A stretch of 64,000 nucleotides of DNA from Martelella mediterranea (lineage in GTDB: Bacteria; Pseudomonadota; Alphaproteobacteria; Rhizobiales; Rhizobiaceae), in NCBI GenBank assembly GCA_003001975.1, contig PVUG01000011.1, positions 1 through 64,000 on the forward strand, written 5' to 3'. Shown here piece by piece: positions 52,277 to 62,761 of the stretch; positions within the stretch are counted from its first letter, which is position 1; each line of letters opens with the position of its first letter. The notes under the pieces are model-generated. The model ran no database searches. It saw only the letters and a program-made list of their open reading frames with translations, and was not told the origin of the DNA. A program made the translations under genes and the position numbers.

Positions 52277-53194
52277 ATGAAACGACTTGCTACATTGACC
52301 GGCGCGCTCGCGATCACCGCCTTCGCGTTTACCGGAACCGCCGCGGCCGACCCGGTCGTGGTTTCCTCCAAGATCGACACGGAGGGCGGCGTTCTCGGCA
52401 ACATCATCATTCAGGCGCTTCAGGCCAACGACATTCCGACCGAAAACAAGATCCAGCTCGGCGGGACGCCGATCGTGCGTCAGGCAATCACGCAGGGCCA
52501 GATCGACATCTATCCGGAATATACCGGCAATGCCGCCTTCTTCTTCAACAAGACCGACCTGCCGGTCTGGAACAAGCCCGAAGCCGGCTATGAAGAGGCC
52601 AAGAAGCTCGATTACGACGCCAACAAGATCGTCTGGCTGACCCCGGCTGAGGCCAACAACACCTGGGCGATTGCGCTGCGCAAGGATGTCGCCGAGCCGA
52701 ACAACCTGTCGACCATGAGCGAGTTCGGCGCCTATGTCGCCGATGGCGGCACGGTCAAACTTGCCGCATCCTCCGAATTCGTCACCTCGCCGGCGGCCCT
52801 CCCCGCCTTTGAGAAAGCCTATGATTTCGACCTGGCCTCCGGCCAGTTGATCCAGCTTTCCGGCGGCGACACGGCGGCCACCATTGCCGCCGCCGCCAAG
52901 CAGACCTCCGGTGCCAATGCCGCCATGGTTTACGGCACGGACGGCGGCATCGCTCCTTCGGGCCTGACGGTGATGAAGGACGACAAGGGCGTTCAGCCGG
53001 TCTACCTTCCCACCCCGATCATCCGCGAAGTGCGGCTCGAGGAATACCCGCAGATTGCCGATATTCTGAAACCGATCTTCGAAGGTCTGACGCTTGAAAC
53101 CCTGCAGAACCTCAACGGCCGCGTTCAGGTCGGCGGCGAACCGGCCGATGCGGTTGCCAAGGACTATCTGACAACGAACGGGTTTTTGAAGTAA
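52277..53194 (+). CDS. Glycine betaine/choline-type substrate-binding protein (OsmF-like)
   Basis: A 305-residue periplasmic protein. MKRLATLTGALAITAFAFTGTAAA is the signal peptide. VVVSSKIDTEGGVLGNIIIQAL, GQIDIYPEYTGNAAFF, AMVYGTDGGIAPSGL and VYLPTPIIRE match the OpuAC/OsmF group that binds quaternary amines. It leads an operon with two permeases and an ATPase arranged as in E. coli yehZYXW (osmF). Substrate could be glycine betaine or a related osmolyte. A repeat lies between it and the first permease. Confidence 0.88.
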   Translation: MKRLATLTGALAITAFAFTGTAAADPVVVSSKIDTEGGVLGNIIIQALQANDIPTENKIQLGGTPIVRQAITQGQIDIYPEYTGNAAFFFNKTDLPVWNKPEAGYEEAKKLDYDANKIVWLTPAEANNTWAIALRKDVAEPNNLSTMSEFGAYVADGGTVKLAASSEFVTSPAALPAFEKAYDFDLASGQLIQLSGGDTAATIAAAAKQTSGANAAMVYGTDGGIAPSGLTVMKDDKGVQPVYLPTPIIREVRLEEYPQIADILKPIFEGLTLETLQNLNGRVQVGGEPADAVAKDYLTTNGFLK

Positions 53195-53283
53195 AAACGG
53201 AATCGGCGGCAGATCACCCAACAGCAACCGCCCCCGCTAAGGTCCAGCGATTGTGTGTGGCGAGCAGCCTTGCTCCATATACT

Positions 53284-53418
53284 CTCTCCCGCTTGCGGGA
53301 GAGATGCCCCGAAAGGGGCAGTGAGGGTGAAGCAGCATTTCCGTTCGTGAGGGCGTCCGCGTCGATAAGCTCCCCCCTCACTGTCGCTGTCGCGACATCT
53401 CTCCCCTCCGGGGCGAGA
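53284..53418. repeat. Palindromic intergenic repeat, second type
   Basis: An imperfect inverted repeat with nested hairpins: CTCTCCC/GGGAGAG (53284-53303), CCCC-GAAA-GGGG (53307-53318), CAGTGAGGG (53319-53327) pairing with CCCTCACTG (53375-53383), GGGAGAGATG (53297-53306) pairing with CATCTCTCCC (53396-53405), and a final CCCC/GGGG hairpin at 53403-53413. It lies inside an operon, between the binding protein and first permease. It differs from the RIME-like units. Confidence 0.65.
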
Positions 53419-53482
53419 AGACTTGGGGGCTATGCGGCCCAGCCATGCGATCGTCTCCTCCTCAATGGAGGTGATCGAAGAC

Positions 53483-54742
53483 ATGCATTCCACCACCCCG
53501 CCCTCGCGGGATAACCAACCGACGGCCGAAAGGCATGGCATGACAGCCATCAGCGAATACCGAAAGCAGGGCCGGGCCGCCGGAAGGCTCGACAAGCTCG
53601 GCGTCATCGTCACGGCGATTGCGCTGCTGGCGCTCTTTCTTCAGCCGTTTGCGCTTTTCCGCGCAAACCGCATCGTTGCCGCCGACAATGTGATGGTCTG
53701 GTCGGCCATGCCGCTCTGGCAGGCCGTCGCCCTCGTTGTTGCCATGCTGGCTGCCATCGCCGTCATCCTGTTCAGGACGCCGGTCAATCTCCGGCTTGCC
53801 GTGTCCATTGCCGCCATCGCCGTTCTGGCGCTGATGGTCGGGCGGGCCGGCTATTATCTGATGCCGACGGACAATCCCTATGCCCGCGTCTCGCCGGGCG
53901 CAAGCTTCTGGCTCCTGCTGTTTGCCTTTTCCATCGCCATGGCCGATGCCATCGTGCGCAAGGCGCTGCCGCCGATGGTGCGGATCGGATTTCTGCTGGT
54001 TGCGGCAGCGGCCATCGGGCTTCTGCTGTGGTCGGGAGCGTGGAACGATCTTTCGATCCTGAAGGAATACAATAACCGCGCCGATGCCTTCTGGCGCGAA
54101 GGCCGCACCCATGTGGAGCTGGCTTTCGGCTCGCTGGCCGCCGCTGCCGCCGCCGGTATTCCCATCGGGATCCTGTGCTTTCGCGTGCCCAAGGTGCGCG
54201 CCACCATATTGAACAGCCTGAACGTGCTGCAGACGATCCCGTCAATCGCATTGTTCGGCCTTTTGATCGCGCCGCTGGCCTGGGTCGGCCGCAATGTGCC
54301 GGGGGCAGCCGAACTCGGCATTGCCGGCATTGGGTTTGCCCCGGCCATCGTCGCCCTGTTTGCCTATTCGCTGCTGCCGGTTGTCTCCAACACGGTTGCC
54401 GGTCTCGACAGTGTTCCCCGCGATGCGCGCGAGGCCGCCCGCGGCATGGGCATGACCGGCCGGCAACAGCTGTTTCAGGTGGAATTGCCGCTCGCCTTTC
54501 CCGTCATCCTCACCGGCATCCGCATCGTGCTGGTGCAGAATATCGGCCTTGCGGTGATTGCCGGGCTGATCGGCGGCGGAGGATATGGCACATTCGTTTT
54601 TCAGGGCATTACCCAGACCGCGACCGATCTGGTGCTTTTGGGCGCGTTGCCTGTTGTCGGCATGGCCTTCGCCGCGGCCATCATTCTCGATGCGCTTGTT
54701 GAAATCAGCCAGGGCAGCGCCAGAAAAGGAAGCCGGAGATGA
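53483..54742 (+). CDS. Betaine/choline ABC importer permease (YehY-like)
   Basis: A 419-residue membrane protein. The ATG at 53483 (MHSTTPPSRDNQPTAERHG) is chosen because GGAGGTGATC lies before it; MTAISEYR at 53540 is an alternative. The N-terminal 180 residues add four or more extra membrane segments before the permease domain, as in YehY. The domain contains EAARGMGMTGRQQLFQVELPLAFPVIL, the EAA loop. The 288-base gap after the binding-protein gene is largely filled by a repeat. The ATPase gene overlaps its end by four bases. Confidence 0.88.
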   Translation: MHSTTPPSRDNQPTAERHGMTAISEYRKQGRAAGRLDKLGVIVTAIALLALFLQPFALFRANRIVAADNVMVWSAMPLWQAVALVVAMLAAIAVILFRTPVNLRLAVSIAAIAVLALMVGRAGYYLMPTDNPYARVSPGASFWLLLFAFSIAMADAIVRKALPPMVRIGFLLVAAAAIGLLLWSGAWNDLSILKEYNNRADAFWREGRTHVELAFGSLAAAAAAGIPIGILCFRVPKVRATILNSLNVLQTIPSIALFGLLIAPLAWVGRNVPGAAELGIAGIGFAPAIVALFAYSLLPVVSNTVAGLDSVPRDAREAARGMGMTGRQQLFQVELPLAFPVILTGIRIVLVQNIGLAVIAGLIGGGGYGTFVFQGITQTATDLVLLGALPVVGMAFAAAIILDALVEISQGSARKGSRR

Positions 54743-55677
54743 TCGAGATCGAGGGTATCACCAAGGTCTATGACGGCTACAGCGCCGTCGACAATGTCTC
54801 GCTCACCGTCGAGCGCGGCGAGCTTGCAGCCATTGTCGGCACCTCCGGCTCCGGCAAGACCACGCTGATGCGGATGATCAACCGGCTCGTGGAACCGACC
54901 GCCGGCACAATCCGCATTGACGGGCGCGACAACCGCGAACTGCCGGATTACGAGCTCAGGCGCGGCATCGGATATGCCATCCAGGGCCACGGCCTGTTTC
55001 CGCACCGCACGGTGGCCGAAAATATCGCCACCGTGCCAAAACTTCTCGGCTGGGACAGGAAAAGGCGCGATGCCCGCGTCGATGAACTGCTCGAGCTGTT
55101 TCGCATGGAACCGTCAGCCTTTCGCGACCGCATGCCGCATGAGCTTTCCGGCGGCCAGCAGCAGCGCATCGGCGTGGCCCGGGCGCTGGCGGCAGAACCG
55201 GCCGTGCTGTTGATGGACGAACCCTTCGGCGCGCTCGACCCGATCATCCGCGCCAAGGCGCAGGAAGACCTGCTCGACATTCAGCGCCGGTTTTCCACCA
55301 CGGTCGTGCTGGTCACCCATGACATGGACGAGGCCATTCTGCTCGGCCACAGGATCGCCGTCATGCATGAAGGCAGGCTCGAGCAATATGCCCGCGCCGC
55401 CGAGATCATCACCGATCCGGCAAGCGATTTCGTCAATGAGCTGCTCGGCACCGGTGACAAGGCATTCCGCATGCTGTCGCTCGAGGCCTGCGAAAATCTT
55501 CTCGAGGACGGACCGGCGGACGGCGAACCGATCCCGGCGGCAGCAAGCCTGAAGGACGCGCTGGCCGCCACCTTGTGGTCCGGCCGCAACGCGCTGCCCG
55601 TCGAGCGCGACGGCAAGGTGATCGGCCGGGTCACCCGCGATGCCCTGATCCGCCGTGCCGCAGGGCCGTCATCATGA
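54739..55677 (+). CDS. Betaine/choline ABC importer ATP-binding protein (YehX/OpuCA-like)
   Basis: A 312-residue ATPase. GTSGSGKTT is Walker A (about residues 34-42), HELSGGQQQR the signature and VLLMDEPFGALD Walker B, with VLVTHDMDEA. After residue 240 comes a short C-terminal extension (LKDALAATLWSGRNALPVERDGKVIGRVT) that looks like part of one CBS domain; full OpuCA has two. ATGA overlaps on both sides link it to the two permease genes. Confidence 0.92.
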   Translation: MIEIEGITKVYDGYSAVDNVSLTVERGELAAIVGTSGSGKTTLMRMINRLVEPTAGTIRIDGRDNRELPDYELRRGIGYAIQGHGLFPHRTVAENIATVPKLLGWDRKRRDARVDELLELFRMEPSAFRDRMPHELSGGQQQRIGVARALAAEPAVLLMDEPFGALDPIIRAKAQEDLLDIQRRFSTTVVLVTHDMDEAILLGHRIAVMHEGRLEQYARAAEIITDPASDFVNELLGTGDKAFRMLSLEACENLLEDGPADGEPIPAAASLKDALAATLWSGRNALPVERDGKVIGRVTRDALIRRAAGPSS

Positions 55678-56411
55678 AAGCCCCGGTCCTCATCCGTCTG
55701 GCGCTTCTTGCGCTGCTGATCGCCTTCATCGTCTTTCCGGAGGCCTTCGCCCCGGTATTCCGGCCGTTCACGCAAAATGGCGCACCCGCGATCTATACCC
55801 AGACCAGCCTGTTGTCGCTGACGCTCAGCCACCTCGCCATTGTCGGCGTGGCAACCGTTGCGGCAACGCTGTTCTCCGTCAGCCTTGCCATTATCGTCAC
55901 CCGGCCCTTCGGTGAGGAATTCCTGCCGCTGTCGCGCTCGATCGCCAATATCGGCCAGACCTTTCCGCCCGTCGCCGTGCTGGCGCTGGCCGTGCCGATG
56001 TTCGGTTTCGGCCCGATCCCGACACTGATTGCGCTGTTTCTCTATGGCCTGCTGCCGATCTTCGAAAATGCACTGACGGGGCTGACCAACCTGCCCGGCA
56101 ATGTGTCCGAGGCCGCGCGCGGGGTCGGCATGACCGGGTTGCAGCGTCTCACCCAGGTCGAGTTTCCGCTGGCGTTTCCCGTCATTCTGGCCGGCATCCG
56201 CCTTTCGGTCGTGATATCGTTGGCAACGGCCACGATCGGCTCGACAGTCGCGGCCAAGACGCTTGGTGAGGTCATCATCGCCGGGCTGTTGTCGAACAAC
56301 ACCGCTTTCGTTCTGCAGGGCGGGCTTGTGGTCGGCGTGCTGGCGCTTCTGATTTACGACACGTTCGTGATGTTCGAGCGGGCAATCGCGCGACGCACCG
56401 GCCGGACTTAA
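55674..56411 (+). CDS. Betaine/choline ABC importer permease (YehW-like)
   Basis: A 245-residue membrane protein with about six hydrophobic segments starting MKAPVLIRLALLALLIAFIV. EAARGVGMTGLQRLTQVEFPLAFPVILAGIRLSVV is the EAA loop, nearly identical in layout to that of the first permease. The ATG overlaps the ATPase stop (ATGA). It is the last gene of the operon and is followed by a 16-bp stem. Confidence 0.9.
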   Translation: MKAPVLIRLALLALLIAFIVFPEAFAPVFRPFTQNGAPAIYTQTSLLSLTLSHLAIVGVATVAATLFSVSLAIIVTRPFGEEFLPLSRSIANIGQTFPPVAVLALAVPMFGFGPIPTLIALFLYGLLPIFENALTGLTNLPGNVSEAARGVGMTGLQRLTQVEFPLAFPVILAGIRLSVVISLATATIGSTVAAKTLGEVIIAGLLSNNTAFVLQGGLVVGVLALLIYDTFVMFERAIARRTGRT

Positions 56412-56413
56412 AA

Positions 56414-56450
56414 CAATATCGGGCGATGGCTGATCCATCGCCCGATATTG
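56414..56450. terminator. Very long perfect hairpin between importer operon and gyrB
   Basis: A perfect 16-bp stem with arms 56414-56429 and 56435-56450 and loop CTGAT. It lies 2 bases after the last importer stop and 41 bases beyond the gyrB stop (minus strand). On the minus strand it is followed by TTTT; plus strand lacks T's. Likely a shared terminator or barrier. Confidence 0.8.
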
Positions 56451-56491
56451 AAAGCGTAACCGGACGGCCCGCGGACGCAGACCGGATTCCG

Positions 56492-59252
<2,761 letters not shown>

Positions 59253-59471
59253 TCAGCCTGCCTTGCGGCGGATCCAGCGTTCGCTGGGTTCAATCAGCGC
59301 CGCATCGGCGAACGTTGCCATCTCGTGTTCGGCCCTGTCATGGGTCAGGATACCGTTCCAATGAAGGTAGAGATAGCTGTCACGAATAATCTGGTTGGTC
59401 GAGGGTAGTTTGGCAGCGGTACTGCGTACACGATCGGAATGGGCGGCCATCAGGGCCATTTCCTTCTCCAT
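59253..59471 (-). CDS. Small hypothetical protein
   Basis: Up to 72 residues: MEKEMALMAAHSDRVRSTAA, then KLPSTNQIIRDSYLYLHW, a short GILTHDRAEHEMATFADAAL stretch and a basic end IRRKAG. It has no signal peptide or known domain. AGAAGGA lies just before an internal ATG (MAAHSDRV), so the real start may be eight codons in. The terminator-like hairpin downstream supports transcription, but the coding evidence is modest. Function unknown. Confidence 0.42.
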   Translation of the reverse strand: MEKEMALMAAHSDRVRSTAAKLPSTNQIIRDSYLYLHWNGILTHDRAEHEMATFADAALIEPSERWIRRKAG

Positions 59472-59676
59472 GGAATACTTGGCGTTTTGGAAGGCGCTTC
59501 AGGCGGGAAACGTCTTTCGCATTCGAGGCTCCATACGAAACTTGCAGGGCCGGATGCAGAAGAACCTCTTGGCCAGAAGCTGTATCGAGGCCCCGAATGC
59601 AGTGTCAGGCTAGTAAAGCGGACCGCATTCTTCCTTGATCTCCCTCAAATCCCGTGAAAATCGTCATTTTTCGGGC

Positions 59677-60045
59677 TTAACGCGCCAGTTTTTGGTCGAC
59701 CAATAAATCGAGTGCACCGATCGCCTCCTCGTCGAGCTGACCGATGACACGCGAAAGCCGGTTGGCAAAGGCGGTATGCGCGGCCGGCAGGCCGGCGGTG
59801 TCGACCACCACGCGCGGATCCGACTGGTCGGCGATTGCAAACAATGCTTCGGCATCATCCCAGATAATGTGGAAATAACCGGCGACGCGCTGGAGGAAAT
59901 CGAAGCTCGGCTTGCCGCGCCGCCCGTGTTCGAGCGCAGACAGATAGGCGGCCGAAACGCCGATGGCTTCGGCCATCTGTTTTTGCGACACGCCGCGCTC
60001 TGCCCTCAGCTTACGAACGGCTTCTCCGAACGGCGTCATGCTCAT
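59677..60045 (-). CDS. XRE-family transcriptional regulator
   Basis: A 122-residue protein starting MSMTPFGEAVRKLRAERGVS. RGVSQKQMAEAIGVSAAYLSALEHGRRGKPSFDFLQRV is a classic Cro/CI HTH (about residues 18-55); the C-terminal half (LPAAHTAFANRLSRVIGQLDEEAIGALDLLV) is a helical tail. AAAGGGAC precedes the ATG. Its start lies 35 bases inside the end of the smr gene, so the two must be co-transcribed. Target unknown. Confidence 0.87.
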   Translation of the reverse strand: MSMTPFGEAVRKLRAERGVSQKQMAEAIGVSAAYLSALEHGRRGKPSFDFLQRVAGYFHIIWDDAEALFAIADQSDPRVVVDTAGLPAAHTAFANRLSRVIGQLDEEAIGALDLLVDQKLAR

Positions 60046-60604
60046 GTCCCTTTCTCCGGGCAAGGCGCACATAAAGCGCCCCCTCGCCGCCATGCTGCCG
60101 GGCCGCCGTCTCGTAGGAAGAAATCAGCGGCCTGAAGTCCGGCAGTGAAAACCAGATCGGCACCGATCGTTTCAACACGCCATCACTGCCGATCGACCCG
60201 CCCTTGCCGGTGATCACCAGAATATGCCGGTGCCCCCTGTCATGTGCGCGGCGCAGAAACGCCAGAAGCAGCGCATGCGCCTCGTCCTGAAACAGGCCGT
60301 GCAGGTCAATCCTGGCATCGATCGACAACCGCCCGTTGGCCAGCTTGCGCTTGACCGGCCGCTCGAGCGGATGGTGCCTGCGGACCTGATCCTGCGCCTG
60401 TTTTTTTGGCAAGGCGAGGGGTGAAACGCTGGTTTTTCCTGTGTCGGCCTTTTTGCCATCGGCGGCAATGCCATTCATCAGGTCGGGAAAACTTTCCGCG
60501 CGTGCGACGGGCTTTTCCAGCTTTTTACCGGGCAATGGCCGCGCGGTACGGGCGACCTTGTTCCACAATTCCCGTTCTTCGGACGAGAGCTTCCGGCGGC
60601 TCAT
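60011..60604 (-). CDS. Smr-domain protein (stand-alone MutS2-type nuclease domain)
   Basis: A 197-residue protein starting MSRRKLSSEERELWNKVART. The C-terminal Smr domain (about residues 95-185) has IDLHGLFQDEAHALL (the LDLHG-type motif) and VITGKGGSIGSDG, close to the TGKG motif. Smr domains cut branched DNA or RNA. The N-terminal half is a basic, low-complexity linker. GGGAG precedes the ATG. It follows timA by 66 bases and overlaps the XRE gene. Confidence 0.88.
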   Translation of the reverse strand: MSRRKLSSEERELWNKVARTARPLPGKKLEKPVARAESFPDLMNGIAADGKKADTGKTSVSPLALPKKQAQDQVRRHHPLERPVKRKLANGRLSIDARIDLHGLFQDEAHALLLAFLRRAHDRGHRHILVITGKGGSIGSDGVLKRSVPIWFSLPDFRPLISSYETAARQHGGEGALYVRLARRKGHEHDAVRRSRS

Positions 60605-60670
60605 CTTGACAGAAACTCCCGGCACAAGAAGCGGCGCTCAGGCGCCGCTTTCATCGGACAGAAACAAGAC

Positions 60671-61372
60671 CTATTCGGAGGCCGTGGCGATCAGTTTCCA
60701 GTTCGGATCCCGCGCCCGCGTGTCGCGCGCAAAGGTCCACAGATCACGGACTTCGGCGATCTGCTCGGCATCGCCGTCGACAATCCCGCCATCCTTGTCA
60801 TAGGTCGCGGAAATCATCTGGCTGACGATCCGAAGCGTGATCCGGGCCTCGGTCTTTTCAACTTCCGCCTCGGTGACCTCGGCCTTCTCGATGCCGACAA
60901 AGCTTGCCTTGACGGATTCGCCAGCCGCCTCGCGCTCGCTGATCGCGGCGTTGAAGCCCTCATAGACTTCCTTGGACAGCAGGTTCTTCAGCGTACGCCG
61001 GTCGCCATCGGCAAAGGCCATGACGATCATTTCATAGGCCGAACGCGCGCCCTTGAGAAACGCATCGGGGTCGAATTGCGGGTCGGCTTCGACAATCGTC
61101 CTGAGACCGGTATTGACCGCGCTTCCTTCCGGCGCGATCTTGTCGACAGCGGCCATGCGGGCGGCCTTGTCGTCCTTTTCCGCGCCAGGCAGCGTGATCA
61201 CATTGCTCTCCGGGCGGGCGTCATCCGTCGCATCGGTGCGCGAGCGCATCGGGCTTTGCTCGTAACGCGGTTTCTCGTTGCCCGTACGGCGGCCCAGAAC
61301 ATTGCGGAGCTGGAAAAAAATCACCACCGCAGCAATCAGGAAGAAGAGTGTAATCAGATCGCTTGTGCCCAT
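60671..61372 (-). CDS. timA: Tim44/TimA-family protein
   Basis: A 233-residue inner-membrane anchored protein. MGTSDLITLFFLIAAVVIFFQLRNVLGRRTG is a single N-terminal anchor; a charged linker (about 30-90) is followed by the Tim44-like domain (DPDAFLKGARSAYEMIVMAFADGDRRTLKNLLSKEVYEGF; ISATYDKDGGIVDGDAEQIAEVRDLWTFARD). Bacterial TimA resembles the mitochondrial import motor adaptor; its bacterial role is unclear. The start is placed by the anchor, since upstream residues look non-coding. Divergent from fxsA. Confidence 0.9.
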   Translation of the reverse strand: MGTSDLITLFFLIAAVVIFFQLRNVLGRRTGNEKPRYEQSPMRSRTDATDDARPESNVITLPGAEKDDKAARMAAVDKIAPEGSAVNTGLRTIVEADPQFDPDAFLKGARSAYEMIVMAFADGDRRTLKNLLSKEVYEGFNAAISEREAAGESVKASFVGIEKAEVTEAEVEKTEARITLRIVSQMISATYDKDGGIVDGDAEQIAEVRDLWTFARDTRARDPNWKLIATASE

Positions 61373-61513
61373 TTTGGTGTTAACCGCCGTTTTCCTTGTT
61401 GTTTCCCACCCCCATATAGACTTCACAGGGCCATGATTCAAATGTAACACTTCGGATGAAGGCGTTCATTTCGTCATGATCATAACCAAAGACGGACCGA
61501 ACAGGAAACCGAT

Positions 61514-62074
61514 TTGCCGCTTCTGATTACTATTATCCTTTTCCCTTTCGTGGAAATCGCCGGATTCATCATCGTCGGCCGCGCCATAGGCCTGTTTCCG
61601 ACACTGGGGCTGATCGTCCTTACCGCCGTCATCGGCGCGATCCTTCTGCGCATCCAGGGCTTCGGCGTGCTGCAGCGGTTGCAGACGGATGTGCGCGACG
61701 GCGGCGATCCGGGCCGCGAGATGGTGCATGGCGCGATGATCGTGTTTGCGGGCATTCTCCTGCTGATCCCCGGCTTCGTCACCGACATTATCGGCTTCCT
61801 GCTGTTCATCCCGCCATTCAGGGATTTCGTGTGGCGGCGGATCAGCAAGAACATGGTCGTGGTCTCACAGGGCTCCGGCTTCTTTCGCGCCGGTCCCGGA
61901 CCGGGCGGTGCGCGCGGACCGCGCAAGCCGGGCCGCAAGGGGCCGACCGTGGTCGATCTCGATGCCGAGGACTTTTCCTCCGGCTCCGGCGACCCGGATT
62001 CGCCCTGGGCCGAACATGACCGGCTGGACGATGACCGCAACGACGATGACAAACGCAACGGCAAGGACCGTTAG
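61514..62074 (+). CDS. fxsA: FxsA-family membrane protein
   Basis: A 186-residue protein. Three or four hydrophobic segments (LPLLITIILFPFVEIAGFIIVG; LGLIVLTAVIGAILL; AMIVFAGILLLIPGFVTDIIGFLLFIPP) match FxsA, which overproduced in E. coli relieves exclusion of phage T7 by F. The C-terminal tail is long and acidic (DLDAEDFSSGSGDPDSPW, then DDDRNDDDKRNGKDR). The start is TTG at 61514 with AGGAAACC before it. secB follows 147 bases downstream. Confidence 0.88.
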   Translation: MPLLITIILFPFVEIAGFIIVGRAIGLFPTLGLIVLTAVIGAILLRIQGFGVLQRLQTDVRDGGDPGREMVHGAMIVFAGILLLIPGFVTDIIGFLLFIPPFRDFVWRRISKNMVVVSQGSGFFRAGPGPGGARGPRKPGRKGPTVVDLDAEDFSSGSGDPDSPWAEHDRLDDDRNDDDKRNGKDR

Positions 62075-62221
62075 CCTGTCCGCGGCATTTGCCGAGACCG
62101 CCCGGCCGCAATCGCCCCAGACCCTGCGCTGCGGGCTTTTCGGCGGCCCGCCCGAGGGTTGTGCGGCGGCTCCCTAAATGCTAACTGGCAACCCAAATTG
62201 ACCCACTCGAAAGGACGCGAA

Positions 62222-62704
62222 ATGGCAGAAGAAAATGGTGCGGAGAAAAAGGAAAGCCCTTCGCTGAGCATTCTGACCCAGTACATCAAGGATCTTTCCT
62301 TCGAAAATCCCGGTGCCCCGGCTTCACTGCAGAAGCGTGACGGCCAGCCGAACATCAACATCAGTGTCAACGTCAATGCCAACCCGCTTGGCGAAGACAA
62401 TTACGATGTTCTCCTTTCGTTGAAAGCCGAAGCCAAGTCCAACGACAAGACGCTGTTCCTGTGCGAGCTGGTCTATGGCGGCGTCTTCCGGGTCGCGAAC
62501 TTCCCCAAGGAGCATGTGCTGCCGATGCTGTTCATCGAATGCCCGCGCCTGCTGTTCCCGTTTGCCCGCCAGATCGTGGCCGATGCCACCCGCAATGGCG
62601 GTTACCCGCCGCTTCTGGTGGATCCGATCGACTTTGCACAGATGTTCCAGAAGCGCATGGCCGAGGAACAGGCCCGCGCCAAGGTGCAGCAGCCCGCCAA
62701 CTGA
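62222..62704 (+). CDS. secB: Protein-export chaperone SecB
   Basis: A 160-residue homotetramer that delivers unfolded precursors to Sec[69 protein letters not shown] and [17 protein letters not shown] are all family motifs. AAAGGAC precedes the ATG at 62222. A strong terminator follows. SecB plus FxsA and TimA near gyrB is typical rhizobial order. Confidence 0.96.
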   Translation: MAEENGAEKKESPSLSILTQYIKDLSFENPGAPASLQKRDGQPNINISVNVNANPLGEDNYDVLLSLKAEAKSNDKTLFLCELVYGGVFRVANFPKEHVLPMLFIECPRLLFPFARQIVADATRNGGYPPLLVDPIDFAQMFQKRMAEEQARAKVQQPAN

Positions 62705-62723
62705 GCAGGCTGACAGATCATTT

Positions 62724-62755
62724 AAAAAAAACCCGGCCGCCGTGCCGGGTTTTTT
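62724..62755. terminator. Bidirectional terminator between secB and betA
   Basis: AACCCGGC (62730-62737) pairs with GCCGGGTT (62744-62751), loop CGCCGT. Plus strand is followed by TTTTT, minus strand by a run of T's (A's at 62724-62730). It serves both convergent genes. Confidence 0.9.
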
Positions 62756-62761
62756 ATTGTT

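Noticed and set aside
51868-52280. Two short plus-strand ORFs upstream of the OsmF-like gene
   Set aside because: They overlap each other in different frames, lack ribosome sites and show no domain.
53281-53420. CRISPR-like repeat at 53.3 kb
   Set aside because: Only one unit with nested inverted repeats and no regular spacer pattern; it is an intergenic palindromic element.
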